A DNA stretch of 64,000 bases from contig CM119270.1 of assembly GCA_051294375.1 (NCBI GenBank), positions 21,881,897 through 21,945,896 of the forward strand, given 5' to 3'. The position numbers and the translations under genes were made by a program. Each line of letters opens with the position of its first letter. Within the stretch, counting starts at the first letter, position 1. Shown one piece after another: positions 50,422-59,802 of the stretch. This DNA comes from Paraspadella gotoi. Its lineage: Eukaryota; Chaetognatha. The notes beneath the pieces were generated by a model, which was not told where the DNA came from, did not search any database, and saw only the letters and a list, made by a program, of their open reading frames with translations.

Positions 50422-51430
50422 GGTTTAAGGGGACCAAGTGAACAGGGGGGGTAAAAAGCTTGAAAACATAGACGTTTGACCCTTTAACTTAACTGGTTCT
50501 GATCACTATAGATTTTTTCTTCATAATCATTTGGGAAATAGTTCAAAGAGAATGTCGATTAAGAATCAGCGAGTTTAATGTATTCTTTAAAAAACGTGCG
50601 TAAGAAAGAAAGATCTTTTTCAAGTTTACCAATTTTTTTCCGTAAAAAAGGTAATCTATATTTTAAAAAGATTTTCAGCGTTTTATCACAAAACATATTT
50701 ATAAGAAAAAAAAGACTAGGAAAATGAATCAACAACTCGGCGGTTATAGAATCGATTGATTTATTCTAAACTTTCTTTTCACATGATTCCTCGTTAATTG
50801 GAATTGAAATATAGAAACTCTTTAGACAGTACACTATAAGTATAAAAGAGAAGAGAAAGATTCTGGTACTTTGTGTTAAATTTTTAATTGTTCTCAATAT
50901 TAGGAATCAATATAGTTAATTATACATTTAAGGGAATGAATATTGAATAGTCTAATTCTAATTATTACCAGTTCTCTTTTGCGTAAGAATAGGAAATTAG
51001 ATTTGCATTGTCTGCTCTTTAAGGTAAAATATAAATATAAAAATATTGTCTTGTAAAGCCTTTGTTTCAATGGCCTGTAAACCTAAAATGTATCAGCTCT
51101 TGTACCAGTAAAAAAATAAAAAATTGGAACTTTTAGTAAACAAATTACTTTACTAATGCAAAAATAAAACTAGGGACGGCAACAATCTATATAAAATATT
51201 TACCGGCCCGGCTAAGGGTTCAAACACAATTTTTTTTCTACCATAAATAATTACAGAATTATTTTGCTATCTCCATACAAGTTAAGCAGACTGGAGAATT
51301 ATTTTGCCACTTTCCCGACTGCAATCAAGAAAAATTACCCTATGTACTATCACCCATTCCAACATTCCCTTGATGTGATAAGACCTTAAGCTTCTATGAT
51401 ATCATTTTTATCACTGGGTCCCCTTAAACC
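50422..51430. mobile_element. MITE-like element with terminal inverted repeats
   Basis: The left end GGTTTAAGGGGACCAAGTGA (50422-50441) is matched by the right end, whose reverse complement is GGTTTAAGGGGACCCAGTGA (51411-51430): 19 of 20 bases. The 1.0-kb interior is AT-rich with no ORF of note, as expected for a non-autonomous DNA transposon. Flanks are A-rich, so a target-site duplication cannot be read with certainty. It sits in the CRT-like gene's intron upstream of exon 5. Confidence 0.7.
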
Positions 51431-51709
51431 AAAAGAAAGAAAATTTTAACTAGAAAAAAAATTAATGAAAGAATAAAAGCAGAAGGAAAAAAAGATAAGA
51501 AAGAAGGAAAGATAAATAAGAAAAAAAGAAAGAACGAAAAATATAAAGAAAGATAGAAAGAAAAATAGAAAGAACAAAAAATAGAAAGAAAGCTCAAAAC
51601 TCGAACGACGAAAAAAACAAGAAACAGATTGGAAGGAAACAAATAAAAACAAAAAAGAAACAAAAACAAAAAAGTAACAAAAACAAAAACAGTTGTAAAG
51701 ATGAAGTTT

Positions 51710-51792
<83 letters not shown>

Positions 51793-51904
51793 TGCGGATA
51801 GTACTCTTCAGTCCATTTAGCGCTATGTCCACAAATTAATCATGAAATTACCTTCGACCCACACTTCCTTCCCAGCCCCACCCCGTGAACCCACCCAACC
51901 CTAC
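51431..51904. other. intron of CRT-like gene, GAAA and (CT)n tracts
   Basis: An A-rich AAAGAAAG tract 51430-51690 and (CT)n with CTATCT interruptions 51710-51792 lie just downstream of exon 4. Confidence 0.7.
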
Positions 51905-52222
51905 CTGCGACCATCCATAGACCAAAATCATTTCATCGGGAAATAATCTGATCTGTCGCTCGAATATAATATTATTGACAGAGAAGGGAATGAAGGACAA
52001 AGCGTAGACGACCGGCCACAAAGATTGCAGCTGCCGATCGAAGGACGTCTCCACGGGAGTATCCTCCGTCGCCGCGCCGGCCTCCTGCCCCTGCTCCCCG
52101 TGCTGCCGCTGCTCCGGCGGAGTGTCGCTCTGTCGACGAGGTAAGTCGAAGACGGACGGACAGACTGCCACGAAAAGGCCGATCATGACGACGACGACGC
52201 AGAAGAATTGACGAAGACTTAC
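51905..52222 (-). CDS. CRT-like transporter, exon 4
   Basis: Acceptor CACCTTCAG ends at 52223 and donor CAG|GTAGGG begins at 51904; 106 codons, phase 0 at both ends. It begins VSLRQFFCVVVVMIGLFVAV, a membrane helix, followed by CPSVFDLP, a 40-residue polar loop rich in Gln/Glu/Gly (GEQGQEAGAATED) longer than I expect for the family, and a second helix region SLWPVVYALSFIPFSVNNII followed by FERQIRLFPDE. The pattern 'W-P-x-x-Y-x-L-S-x-I-P-x-x-x-N-x-x-x-E' after a helix is characteristic of CRT-like transporters, where it precedes a conserved acidic residue on the cytosolic side. Exons 3, 4 and 5 join without any frame adjustment. Confidence 0.75.
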
Positions 52223-52341
52223 CTGAAGGTGAGGTGAGGTCGAAAAAAGAGGTAAGGAGGGAAAGGAAAGGTCGGCTCTGTCTCTCTGTCGATAAGAAGA
52301 ACTCTTTCCTTTTTCGATATATGTTGAGGGAGGTTTACTGA

Positions 52342-52384
<43 letters not shown>

Positions 52385-52389
52385 CTCAC
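52223..52389. other. CRT-like intron 3 with (CT)n
   Basis: A 167-bp intron with donor GTGAGT at 52389 and acceptor CTTCAG at 52223; it contains a (CT)n tract at 52345-52382. Confidence 0.75.
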
Positions 52390-52497
52390 TATTTTCTTGA
52401 GTATTATCCATCTCAAAACACAAGTGAATGGTATTCCAAGAGTCCCCAAAATCGGTTGCAAATATTTCGGGGTTCGGGTCGCGAGTCCAGAATACAT
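52390..52497 (-). CDS. CRT-like transporter, exon 3
   Basis: The acceptor, eight T then CCCTAG, is very strong and ends at 52498; the donor is ATA|GTGAGT. It is exactly 36 codons, phase 0 at both ends. It encodes MYSGLATRTPKYLQPILG followed by TLGIPFTCVLRWIILKKI. In CRT-like proteins this region reads roughly T-P-x-x-L-Q-x-L-L-x-Q-x-x-I-P-x-T-M, the helix 3 substrate-path segment; here the usual glutamine after the leucines is threonine, and the Met is Cys. It joins smoothly to exon 4 (LKKI-VSLRQFF). The internal methionine at its first codon is not the start of the protein. Confidence 0.75.
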
Positions 52498-52823
52498 CTA
52501 GGGAAAAAAAATTATCGGAAAATTATTTTAAAATAGAAAATAATGTAAAGAGTATAAAATAAATTTCTATATACTGATTACTGATCACCTGACTAGCCAT
52601 GCTTAAAGAAAGCCTCTCTATTTCTGTCTCACTAAATCATAATATTAGCGAAAATAACATTATAACATTATAACATCATAACATTAGCGAAATTAACTCT
52701 ATGTTAATTGAGTTCGTGTTTAACATTAAATAGACTGACAGTCTCTGACTATAAATGGACTGAGATTTCCCCTCCATTTAAATATTTTTTTTAAAAAATA
52801 GTTTATTCTTTATTTAAAATATG

Positions 52824-52873
<50 letters not shown>

Positions 52874-53363
52874 ATACTGTTAGCAACCAACTTGTCAAAG
52901 ATTTTCAAAAACAAAAAAGATGAGCGGATAACAAACGCAAATCGGAAGTCGAGCAAAAAAGAAAAAAAAAAAGGTTTGGCAGATAGAGAGGGAGAGAAGG
53001 ACGACGACAGAGACAGAGTCAACCAATCTAAGCGTCAAGGACAAAAAAGGGAAGAATTTAAGCGACGGAAAAAAAGACGAAATCCGTTGCACCTGGGAAA
53101 CATTTGGCAAAAACCAAGACCACCTGCAAGAGATTCTGCAAAACATTCTGACAAAAAAAAATGGAAGAAACAAAAAAAAAGTTAAAACAATAACATTATC
53201 GACAATAATCTAGGAATACAAATTAACAACCTCAGTAACTCGATAAAAATATAATATCATGTCACGTCACGTCACTCGCAAAAAATAAAAAAAAAAAAAC
53301 AAAAGATGACAAAAGTTAATCTGGCATCAAACTTCTATAAAAAGAATTAGAAAAATCCGATAA

Positions 53364-53401
<38 letters not shown>

Positions 53402-53597
53402 AAATAAAAAAATAAATAATTTAAATACATAAATAAATAAATAAATAAAAAATAAATAAACTAAATAAATAAATAAAATAAATAAATAAATAAATAATAA
53501 ATAAATAAATAAATAAATAAAAAAAAAATAAATAAATAAAAAAAAAACATAAATAATAAATAATAAATAAATAAATAAATAAATAAATAAATTAAAA

Positions 53598-53632
<35 letters not shown>

Positions 53633-53682
53633 ATTAAATAAATAAAATAAATTTAAAAAAAACTTACTGCCACAAAAACTCT

Positions 53683-53715
<33 letters not shown>

Positions 53716-53758
53716 AACACACACCACACGCACAATAACCCGCAGCACCTACAATTAC
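52498..53758. other. CRT-like intron 2: (CT)n, (AAAT)n and (CA)n tracts
   Basis: AT-rich with an ATAACATTA repeat near 52655-52690, (CT)n 52828-52863, A-runs, a 300-bp (AAAT)n tract 53364-53652 and (CA)n 53690-53714. Frames dominated by I/Y/L/F on the minus strand come from (AAAT)n. Confidence 0.8.
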
Positions 53759-54019
53759 CGGGTCCGCCCGCATGGCGCCCAAGTCCCCACGGCCACCGCA
53801 GCCCCCGCCGCCATTGCCAACTGCAAATAGATTCTGCAGACTAATTGACGCCCAGATAGAGCAACACGGATGGCGAAGTCTTGGGTTCCACGTGGATTCG
53901 TTGGCGGCGGCAGAATCGAAGAAAGAGCCAAAGAAGAAATGCGAGGATAGCGAACCAAGCGGAGGAAAGCAGAGTGACCACGTAGAAGTCGGAATGATGG
54001 TTGATCACTTGGTCGTAGA
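53759..54019 (-). CDS. CRT-like transporter, exon 2 (frame broken)
   Basis: Acceptor TCGCTCCCAG ends at 54020; phase-1 entry gives V, then YDQVINHHSDFYVVT and a helix LLSSAWFAILAFLLWLFLRF followed by a basic loop CRRQRIHVEPKTSP and SVLLYLGVN. A TAG at 53841-53843 stops this frame. The next frame continues SLQNLFAVGN, which is what family resemblance predicts (L-G-x-x-D-x-L-Q-x-L-F). Shifting by one base also makes the exon end in phase 0, as exon 3 requires. So a net one-base excess or two-base loss near 53840-53845 is likely: an assembly error or a true frameshift. The donor is GTAATT at 53758, or an earlier weak GTTGGC at 53821 that would avoid a glycine-rich stretch and give better family spacing. 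Confidence 0.6.
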
Positions 54020-54485
54020 CTGGGAGCGAGACCTACGGGGTGGGGGGGATGGAGATCATAGCGGATGGAATCGGAACCAAGAATGGTCTTTCTGATTGGA
54101 TGAATCATCATTGAAACGGACCAATGAGAAGAGAGGCTTCAAGCCATCGGGATAATCCGATTGTATTGTTTTAATACTGGACCATTTAGAATTGAATCAA
54201 TTCTGCCTCAAATTCTTACTCCATCTCTTGCTTGTGACTTTTCTGTGACTTTTCACTTTTGGTTTCACGTTGAAATCTCTGTCTACTTACTTACATGTGG
54301 TGAGAGGAGTAGATTCGATAGACCAGGACTCACAGAAGTAGAGATAGTGGAGTGGAGAGAAGGTGGAAAAAGTGGAAAGAGGGGGGAAAGTAGGTAATAG
54401 GGAATGGTTAGTGGTCAGTGGTCACGGATAAAAAGGATAAGGGTCATTCTCGCAACGGATTAAAAGAAAAAGAAGAAATAAAGAG

Positions 54486-54576
<91 letters not shown>

Positions 54577-54584
54577 CTGAGCTC
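54020..54584. other. CRT-like intron 1 with (GA)n
   Basis: Bounded by donor GTGAGC (54586) and acceptor CTCCCAG (54020). Contains (GA)n 54483-54576 on the plus strand. Confidence 0.65.
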
Positions 54585-54586
54585 AC

Positions 54587-54791
54587 CGTTTGAAGCGGTT
54601 CCCATGGCGATGCAGGCCGTAGCGACGAGGGCTTTCCAGGGCGTGGACACTTCTGCCGAAGACGACGACGCTGACGACGACGACGACGGCGTTGCGCGGG
54701 AATTCGGTTGATGAGAAATCACTGTCGTTAAGAACTTATCTGACCCCGTCAAAGGGGCCGCGCCAGAGCCGGAAGTTGGGGGGCGTGGCAT
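54587..54791 (-). CDS. CRT-like transporter, 5'-most recognised coding exon
   Basis: Donor AACG|GTGAGC at 54586. The frame from ATG at 54791 reads a proline/serine-rich cytosolic segment (MPRPPTSGSG..., a serine/alanine run from GTC repeats) and then STPWKALVATACIAMGTASN, the first membrane helix. It exits in phase 1, matching exon 2 (TASN-V-YDQV). In CRT-like proteins helix 1 ends with a similar small-residue segment before a short linker and helix 2. The ATG at 54791 is a usable start (an in-frame stop lies about 30 bases upstream), but the exon might instead begin at one of several AG sites and be preceded by the exon at 55087-55329. The mature protein would be a vacuolar/lysosomal-type ten-helix transporter by analogy; the substrate is unknown. 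Confidence 0.6.
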
Positions 54792-55086
54792 TTGGCAATT
54801 TTTGTTTTTAGTTTTAGTCTAATTAATCTTTTAATTTCTAATTGCTATTTTCATAGATCAGAGAACCAAGATAAGATGAAGCATAACATTAATTATTAAA
54901 GATTATTAAATATTAAAGAAATTCCTTGGAGACGAGAGGCGTATTAATTCGATGAAAGGAATAATTTTAGATTTATTAAAAAGATTTCCTCCTTATCTGT
55001 GTGGCAAACATTACGTTAACTTTTAAAAATAATAAACATTAATTATTTAATTATTTAATACTCAAGGGTCGGATAAGTTCTCTCAC
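54792..55086. other. AT-rich spacer
   Basis: AT-rich, no repeats or genes. It could be an intron if 55087-55329 is the first exon of the CRT-like gene. Confidence 0.5.
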
Positions 55087-55329
55087 CGGTGTTTCCTCTT
55101 CCTCTTCCTCTTCTTCATTATTCACGTTTGCACCGGAAGAAAATTTCCTTCGACGTTCGGTTCCATATTTAGTGGAATCGATTCGATTCCATCCATCGGT
55201 AGAAGCGTTGTTGTTGTTGTTTATGTTGTTGTTTAAGATGCTGATGTTACTGTTGTTGTTGATGTTGTGATCGGCGTCGGACGTCGACATCAATGCTGTT
55301 GATGATTCGTTTAGTTTTTGTCGTTTCAT
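55087..55329 (-). CDS. possible first exon, Asn- and Glu-rich
   Basis: ATG at 55327-55329 in an A-rich context; 81 codons to a good donor ACCG|GTGAGA at 55086 (phase 0). The sequence starts MKRQKLNESSTALM, has asparagine runs (NINNNNNAST), a basic KYGTERRRKF segment and an acidic run of eight glutamates before the splice. The asparagine and glutamate runs follow AAC and GAA/GAG trinucleotide repeats. It lies about 300 bp upstream of the CRT-like helix-1 exon on the same strand and may be its cytosolic N-terminus, but every strong AG in the next exon implies phase 1 rather than phase 0, so the join is unproven. Confidence 0.4.
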
Positions 55330-56269
55330 TTTTCCGTTTTCGATTTTTGATTTTTTTGGTTTGATTATTTAAATATTTTTTGGGGGAGTTTAAAATGAAT
55401 ATTCGAGTTTTAATGACAACAAATTTGAACCAATTTTCGTCTCAACTTCATCTTTTGCACTTTTTTTTGTTAATTCAAAGTTTAGTTCATTTTTTTTATA
55501 CAAGTCACTACAGTTTAGGATTTTATTAATTTAATATTTTTCTTTGTTCGAACAAAAATCACGAAAATAAGTTTTTTTTTGCTTCGAGTAAAAATCGAGA
55601 AAAAACTTTAAGAAGTAAACGAGTTTTTTAAGGCGAAGAACGAACAAGAAAATTTGAGTTGAAAATCAGTTGAAAGAGAAAGAGGGAAGTTTATTGAAAG
55701 AAAAAGAAAAAGTTTGAGAGAGAAAGAGAAAGTTGGAAAGAGAAAGAGGGAAATTTATTGAAAGAAAAAGAAAAAGGTTGAAAGAGATAGAAAAATGGTA
55801 GAAAGAAAAAGAGTGAAATTTATTGAAAGAAAAAGAAAAAGGTTGAAACAGATAGAGAAAGAGGGAAAGATATGAAATCTGTGGAAAGTAAAAGAGTTTA
55901 GAGAGAAAGAGAAAAAAAATGAGATTAATGCAGAAAATTCCAAGAGCAGACAGAGAGCGAGACGAATAAAACTAAATCTAGAAGAGAGAAATGTGTTTAA
56001 CTGTTTAACATGAAAAGGTTGTCACTTATTAATATACATACCACTGAAGTGTAGTCATATTTGCGCACAGTTTTGAATCGTTAATTTCTATTTGTAAAAG
56101 GATAACTTTTCAATATTTCTTCATTTCAAATATTTAATGAGTTTACGATGAAAAAATAAAGTCATTAAATAAAAGGTTGGTTAAAATAAAAAATGGAAAG
56201 TTTGAAATCTAACATTTTGAAAAAAAAATGACAGAGCTCCCGGAAAATAACCTGAGCAACTCATTAAGT

Positions 56270-56344
<75 letters not shown>

Positions 56345-57184
56345 GGATATCCTTTCATTCGACACGAATAAACAGCTTTTCTGCACCGAAAGTAAAAAGA
56401 AGTCGGAAACTTACTTAAAATAGTCTTGATTAATTATTTATTTAAGTAGGCAAAGCTAAGCGGAATATTTTATTCCTTTTTTAATATACATCTAAAATTA
56501 TTTTTCGTTCACGTAAAATAAATAAATTTGTTGTTAGTTTTTGAGAAAAAAAATTAGAGATTAAAAATTGAAGTGTTTGACTTTTCTTTTGCCGAAAAAA
56601 AAATATTTTTAACTTTTAAGAAAAGTGAAAATTAAAAATACTAGACGAAATATTTTAAGTTTGAATCCACGAAAAGAAATTTTCTTTCGAACTTGAAAAA
56701 TTTTCAGTTTGGAAAGACATTGTAGAGACTTGCCAACAAATAATTAGTTATTATTATTAGTTATTCTAACTAATACAATAACATGTTATCAAGTATGGAT
56801 GACGGCGATAGCTGGTCGACTTTTACCACAATTACCCCATTTATAATCACTTATTATGAATCAATTATCGGCTGAATAAATATTCAATGAATTGAAGTGA
56901 AAAGTCCAAATAAAAAGTCAAGCTGCACACGTCTTGTCAAATTTGTCAAATTTTGTTGACCAAATATTTTCTTTTTCTATTTTTGTTCTTTTATTTTCTT
57001 TTTCCCGTCAGAAGTCGTCAAGTCAGTTAAACGAATTCAAATATAGAAAAATGTCAATATTACAAAGCGCCAATGAGAGACAAGGAAATTTTTATAATAT
57101 TTTTATTACATATAATGAATCAAATATAAAATTAAATACAGAAAAATATCAAATATTCGATATGAAAATAAAAAATGAACATAC
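55330..57184. other. spacer between two minus-strand genes
   Basis: AT-rich with an AAAGAAAAAG-type purine repeat 55670-55920 and (CT)n 56273-56341. At 56355-56380 (-) a good acceptor (TTTACTTTCGGTGCAG) is followed in phase 1 by eight codons ending in TGA (KLFIRVE, stop); this could be the last exon of the SUEL gene but is too short to call. Nothing else is recognised. Confidence 0.5.
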
Positions 57185-57334
57185 CCGTCAAGCACTTGTA
57201 CTGAATCTGCAGGTAGTCGTGATAAAATGACCCACAAGAGAAAGAGTAAGTCTGTTGGTCGATGGGTAAGGAGCAAGAGTTACGTCCGTTGCATTGAGCG
57301 GCTCTGGGTAAGGTCGTGTTCATGATGCAGTCGC
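57185..57334 (-). CDS. SUEL-type lectin domain, C-terminal half exon
   Basis: Acceptor TTACCTTTCAG ends at 57335 and the donor is G|GTATGT at 57184; 150 bp, phase 1 at both ends. It reads DCIMNTTLPRAAQCNGRNSC, then SLPIDQQTYSFSCGSFYHDY and LQIQYKCLTG. The spacing C-x(10-13)-CNGRxSC-x(n)-C-x(4-6)-Y-L-x-(I/V)-x-Y-x-C is the second half of a SUEL/Gal_lectin module (sea-urchin egg lectin, rhamnose-binding lectins, latrophilin N-terminus). The usual F-x-D-P-C-x-G is replaced by FSCGSF. It completes the domain started by exon 59475-59585. Confidence 0.85.
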
Positions 57335-58709
57335 CTGAAAGGTAAGGATAATTAGGATCAGGCATCGATGCTGCGTCTTTAAAAGGAAACAGTTGATAAA
57401 ATCTACGTCATCCTCATTATTGTATTTATTGAATTTGCTGCTATGATACTTTAATATATTATATCACTTAATTAATAGGTACGTAAGGTAAGTAAGGTAC
57501 TCTGAGAGTTTATAATCTAGACTGTGAGAGAGTATTGATTGAAAACTTGCAGGGACTTGCTAAGTTTTTGTCCTGTAAGAGTGATGGGGGCCTTAAACCA
57601 CCAAAGCTGGTTCAAAGTTACGGGCAAGGCAAGGCAAGGCAAGGCAAGCTTATTTAGTTAATGAATGGATAATTCCCATATTTGTTTTACCAATTTCATA
57701 GAATTCAGCAAATCTAGTTTTTATCGCCATCTTGCTCGTCGGTGTCTTCGTTATCGTCGTCTTCATCGTCGTCATCGTCGTCGTCTTCATCGTCGTCATC
57801 TTCGTCGTCGTCGTNNNNNNNNNNNNNNNNNNNNNNNNNNNNNNNNNNNNNNNNNNNNNNNNNNNNNNNNNNNNNNNNNNNNNNNNNNNNNNNNNNNNNN
57901 NNNNNNNNNNNNNNNNNNNNNNNNNNNNNNNNNNNNNNNNNNNNNNNNNNNNNNNNNNNNNNNNNNNNNNNNNNNNNNNNNNNNNNNNNNNNNNNNNNNN
58001 NNNNNNNNNNNNNNNNNNNNNNNNNNNNNNNNNNNNNNNNNNNNNNNNNNNNNNNNNNNNNNNNNNNNNNNNNNNNNNNCGTCGTCGTCGTCGTCGTCGT
58101 CGTCGTCCAAAATGTTTTCGTCAAGAAGCTCAACTCAAACGGTTTTGGCGTCGATGAATCCAACTTCTTCTTTTTTTTCTTTTNNNNNNNNNNNNNNNNN
58201 NNNNNNNNNNNNNNNNNNNNNNNNNNNNNNNNNNNNNNNNNNNNNNNNNNNNNNNNNNNNNNNNNNNNNNNNNNNNNNNNNNNNNNNNNNNNNNNNNNNN
58301 NNNNNNNNNNNNNNNNNNNNNNNNNNNNNNNNNNNNNNNNNNNNNNNNNNNNNNNNNNNNNNNNNNNNNNNNNNNNNNNNNNNNNNNNNNNNNNNNNNTA
58401 CCTTCGCTTGCATCTATCATCTTCAACTCTGGCGAGAGACTTTTAATGTCACTTCTCTCTCTCATTGTCACTCCTCTCTCTCATTGTCACTCTTCTCTGT
58501 CATTATCACTCCTCTCTTTCATTGTTACTTCTCACTGCCATAATCTCCCCTCTCAGTATTTTGTCACTCATCACTATCATTCGTCTCTGTTGTTATCACT
58601 TCTCTCCCTTATTGTAACTCTTCTCTGTCACTCCTCCCCTTTTGATCAACCATTTTTTCTTTGTCCCATTCACTCTAATACAGAAGAGGTTAACCAGTTT
58701 TTTATTCCG

Positions 58710-58746
<37 letters not shown>

Positions 58747-58994
58747 NNNNNNNNNNNNNNNNNNNNNNNNNNNNNNNNNNNNNNNNNNNNNNNNNNNNNN
58801 NNNNNNNNNNNNNNNNNNNNNNNNNNNNNNNNNNNNNNNNNNNNNNNNNNNNNNNNNNNNNNNNNNNNNNNNNNNNNNNNNNNNNNNNNNNNNNNNNNNN
58901 NNNNNNNNNNNNNNNNNNNNNNNNNNNNNNNNNNNNNNNNNNNNNNNNNNNNNNNNNNNNNNNNNNNNNNNNNNNNNNNNNNNNNNNNNNNNNN

Positions 58995-59030
<36 letters not shown>

Positions 59031-59195
59031 CCGACTTTAGATCATTGCCCATTTACTTTTTTATATTCATTGATCCAATATCCCAATTCGCTTTCCTCTC
59101 TTTTGATTTTTCTCACTTAACTTTTTATCCTATTCTTTCTAATACTACTTTTAAGCTTAGAAGCTTAGAAGCTGAGAAAGCTCAGTCCTTACTTT
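57335..59195. other. intron with three N gaps and repeats
   Basis: A dispersed repeat fragment with CCTTAAACCACCAAAGC at 57592-57612 and GGCAA repeats 57624-57648. (GTC)n surrounds an N gap 57815-58079, followed by an N gap 58184-58398. A CTCTCATTGTCACT repeat of about 24 bp lies at 58445-58640, and an N gap 58747-58994 sits inside (CT)n. Confidence 0.75.
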
Positions 59196-59472
59196 TGTGA
59201 TTCTAGAAGCAGTGATTGGGCTTCTCACTTTTGTGATAGAAGCAGTGACTGGTATATCCCAACCATTGTGATAGAAGCAGTTACAGGTCTATTCTCACCT
59301 TTGTGATAGAAGCAGTGACATGTCTATCTTCACCTTTGTGACATAAGCAGTGAGAGGTCTATTCTCACCTTTGTGATAGAAGCAGTGACAGGTCTATCGC
59401 CACCTTTCTGATAGAAGCAGTGAGAGGACTATTCTCACCTTTGTGATAGAAGCAGTGATTGGGCTTCTCCTC
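59196..59472 (+). repeat. 35-bp minisatellite abutting a splice donor
   Basis: About eight copies of a roughly 35-bp unit, GATAGAAGCAGTGACAGGTC then TATTCTCACCTTTGT. The last copy runs directly into the 5' splice site (59473-59474, minus strand) of the SUEL exon. Confidence 0.85.
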
Positions 59473-59474
59473 AC

Positions 59475-59585
59475 TCCATCCATAGAAGGCGTTGGTGATG
59501 ACTATCACGTGTTTTGATTCACAAGACAAGAAAATCTTTTTGGGTTGAAGAACGGATCCGCAAGCATAGGCCATGCGGGTTGGCT
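59475..59585 (-). CDS. SUEL-type lectin domain, N-terminal half exon
   Basis: Acceptor GTTCTTCCCTTCAG ends at 59586 and the donor is GGA|GTGAGG at 59474; 111 bp, phase 1 in and out. It encodes PTRMAYACGSVLQPKKIFLS then CESKHVIVITNAFYGWS. The pattern 'L-x-C-x(5)-(I/V)-x-I-x-x-A-x-Y-G-R' is the N-terminal half of the SUEL domain; here the arginine after YG is tryptophan. Spliced to 57185-57334 it gives NAFYGWS-DCIMNTT, a shortened but complete module. The upstream join to exon 62738-62909 gives YVCVK-E-PTRM, a short linker between two modules. Confidence 0.85.
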
Positions 59586-59636
59586 CTGAAGGGAAGAACG
59601 GGTCGAAGGAATGAATGAATGTTGAAAGGAAGGAAT

Positions 59637-59713
<77 letters not shown>

Positions 59714-59746
59714 AAAAATATAAATATATAATAGTGTAAAGGGAAG

Positions 59747-59802
<56 letters not shown>

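Noticed and set aside
53363-53782. Ile/Tyr/Leu/Phe-rich minus-strand membrane-like frame
   Set aside because: Caused by the (AAAT)n tract in an intron of the CRT-like gene.
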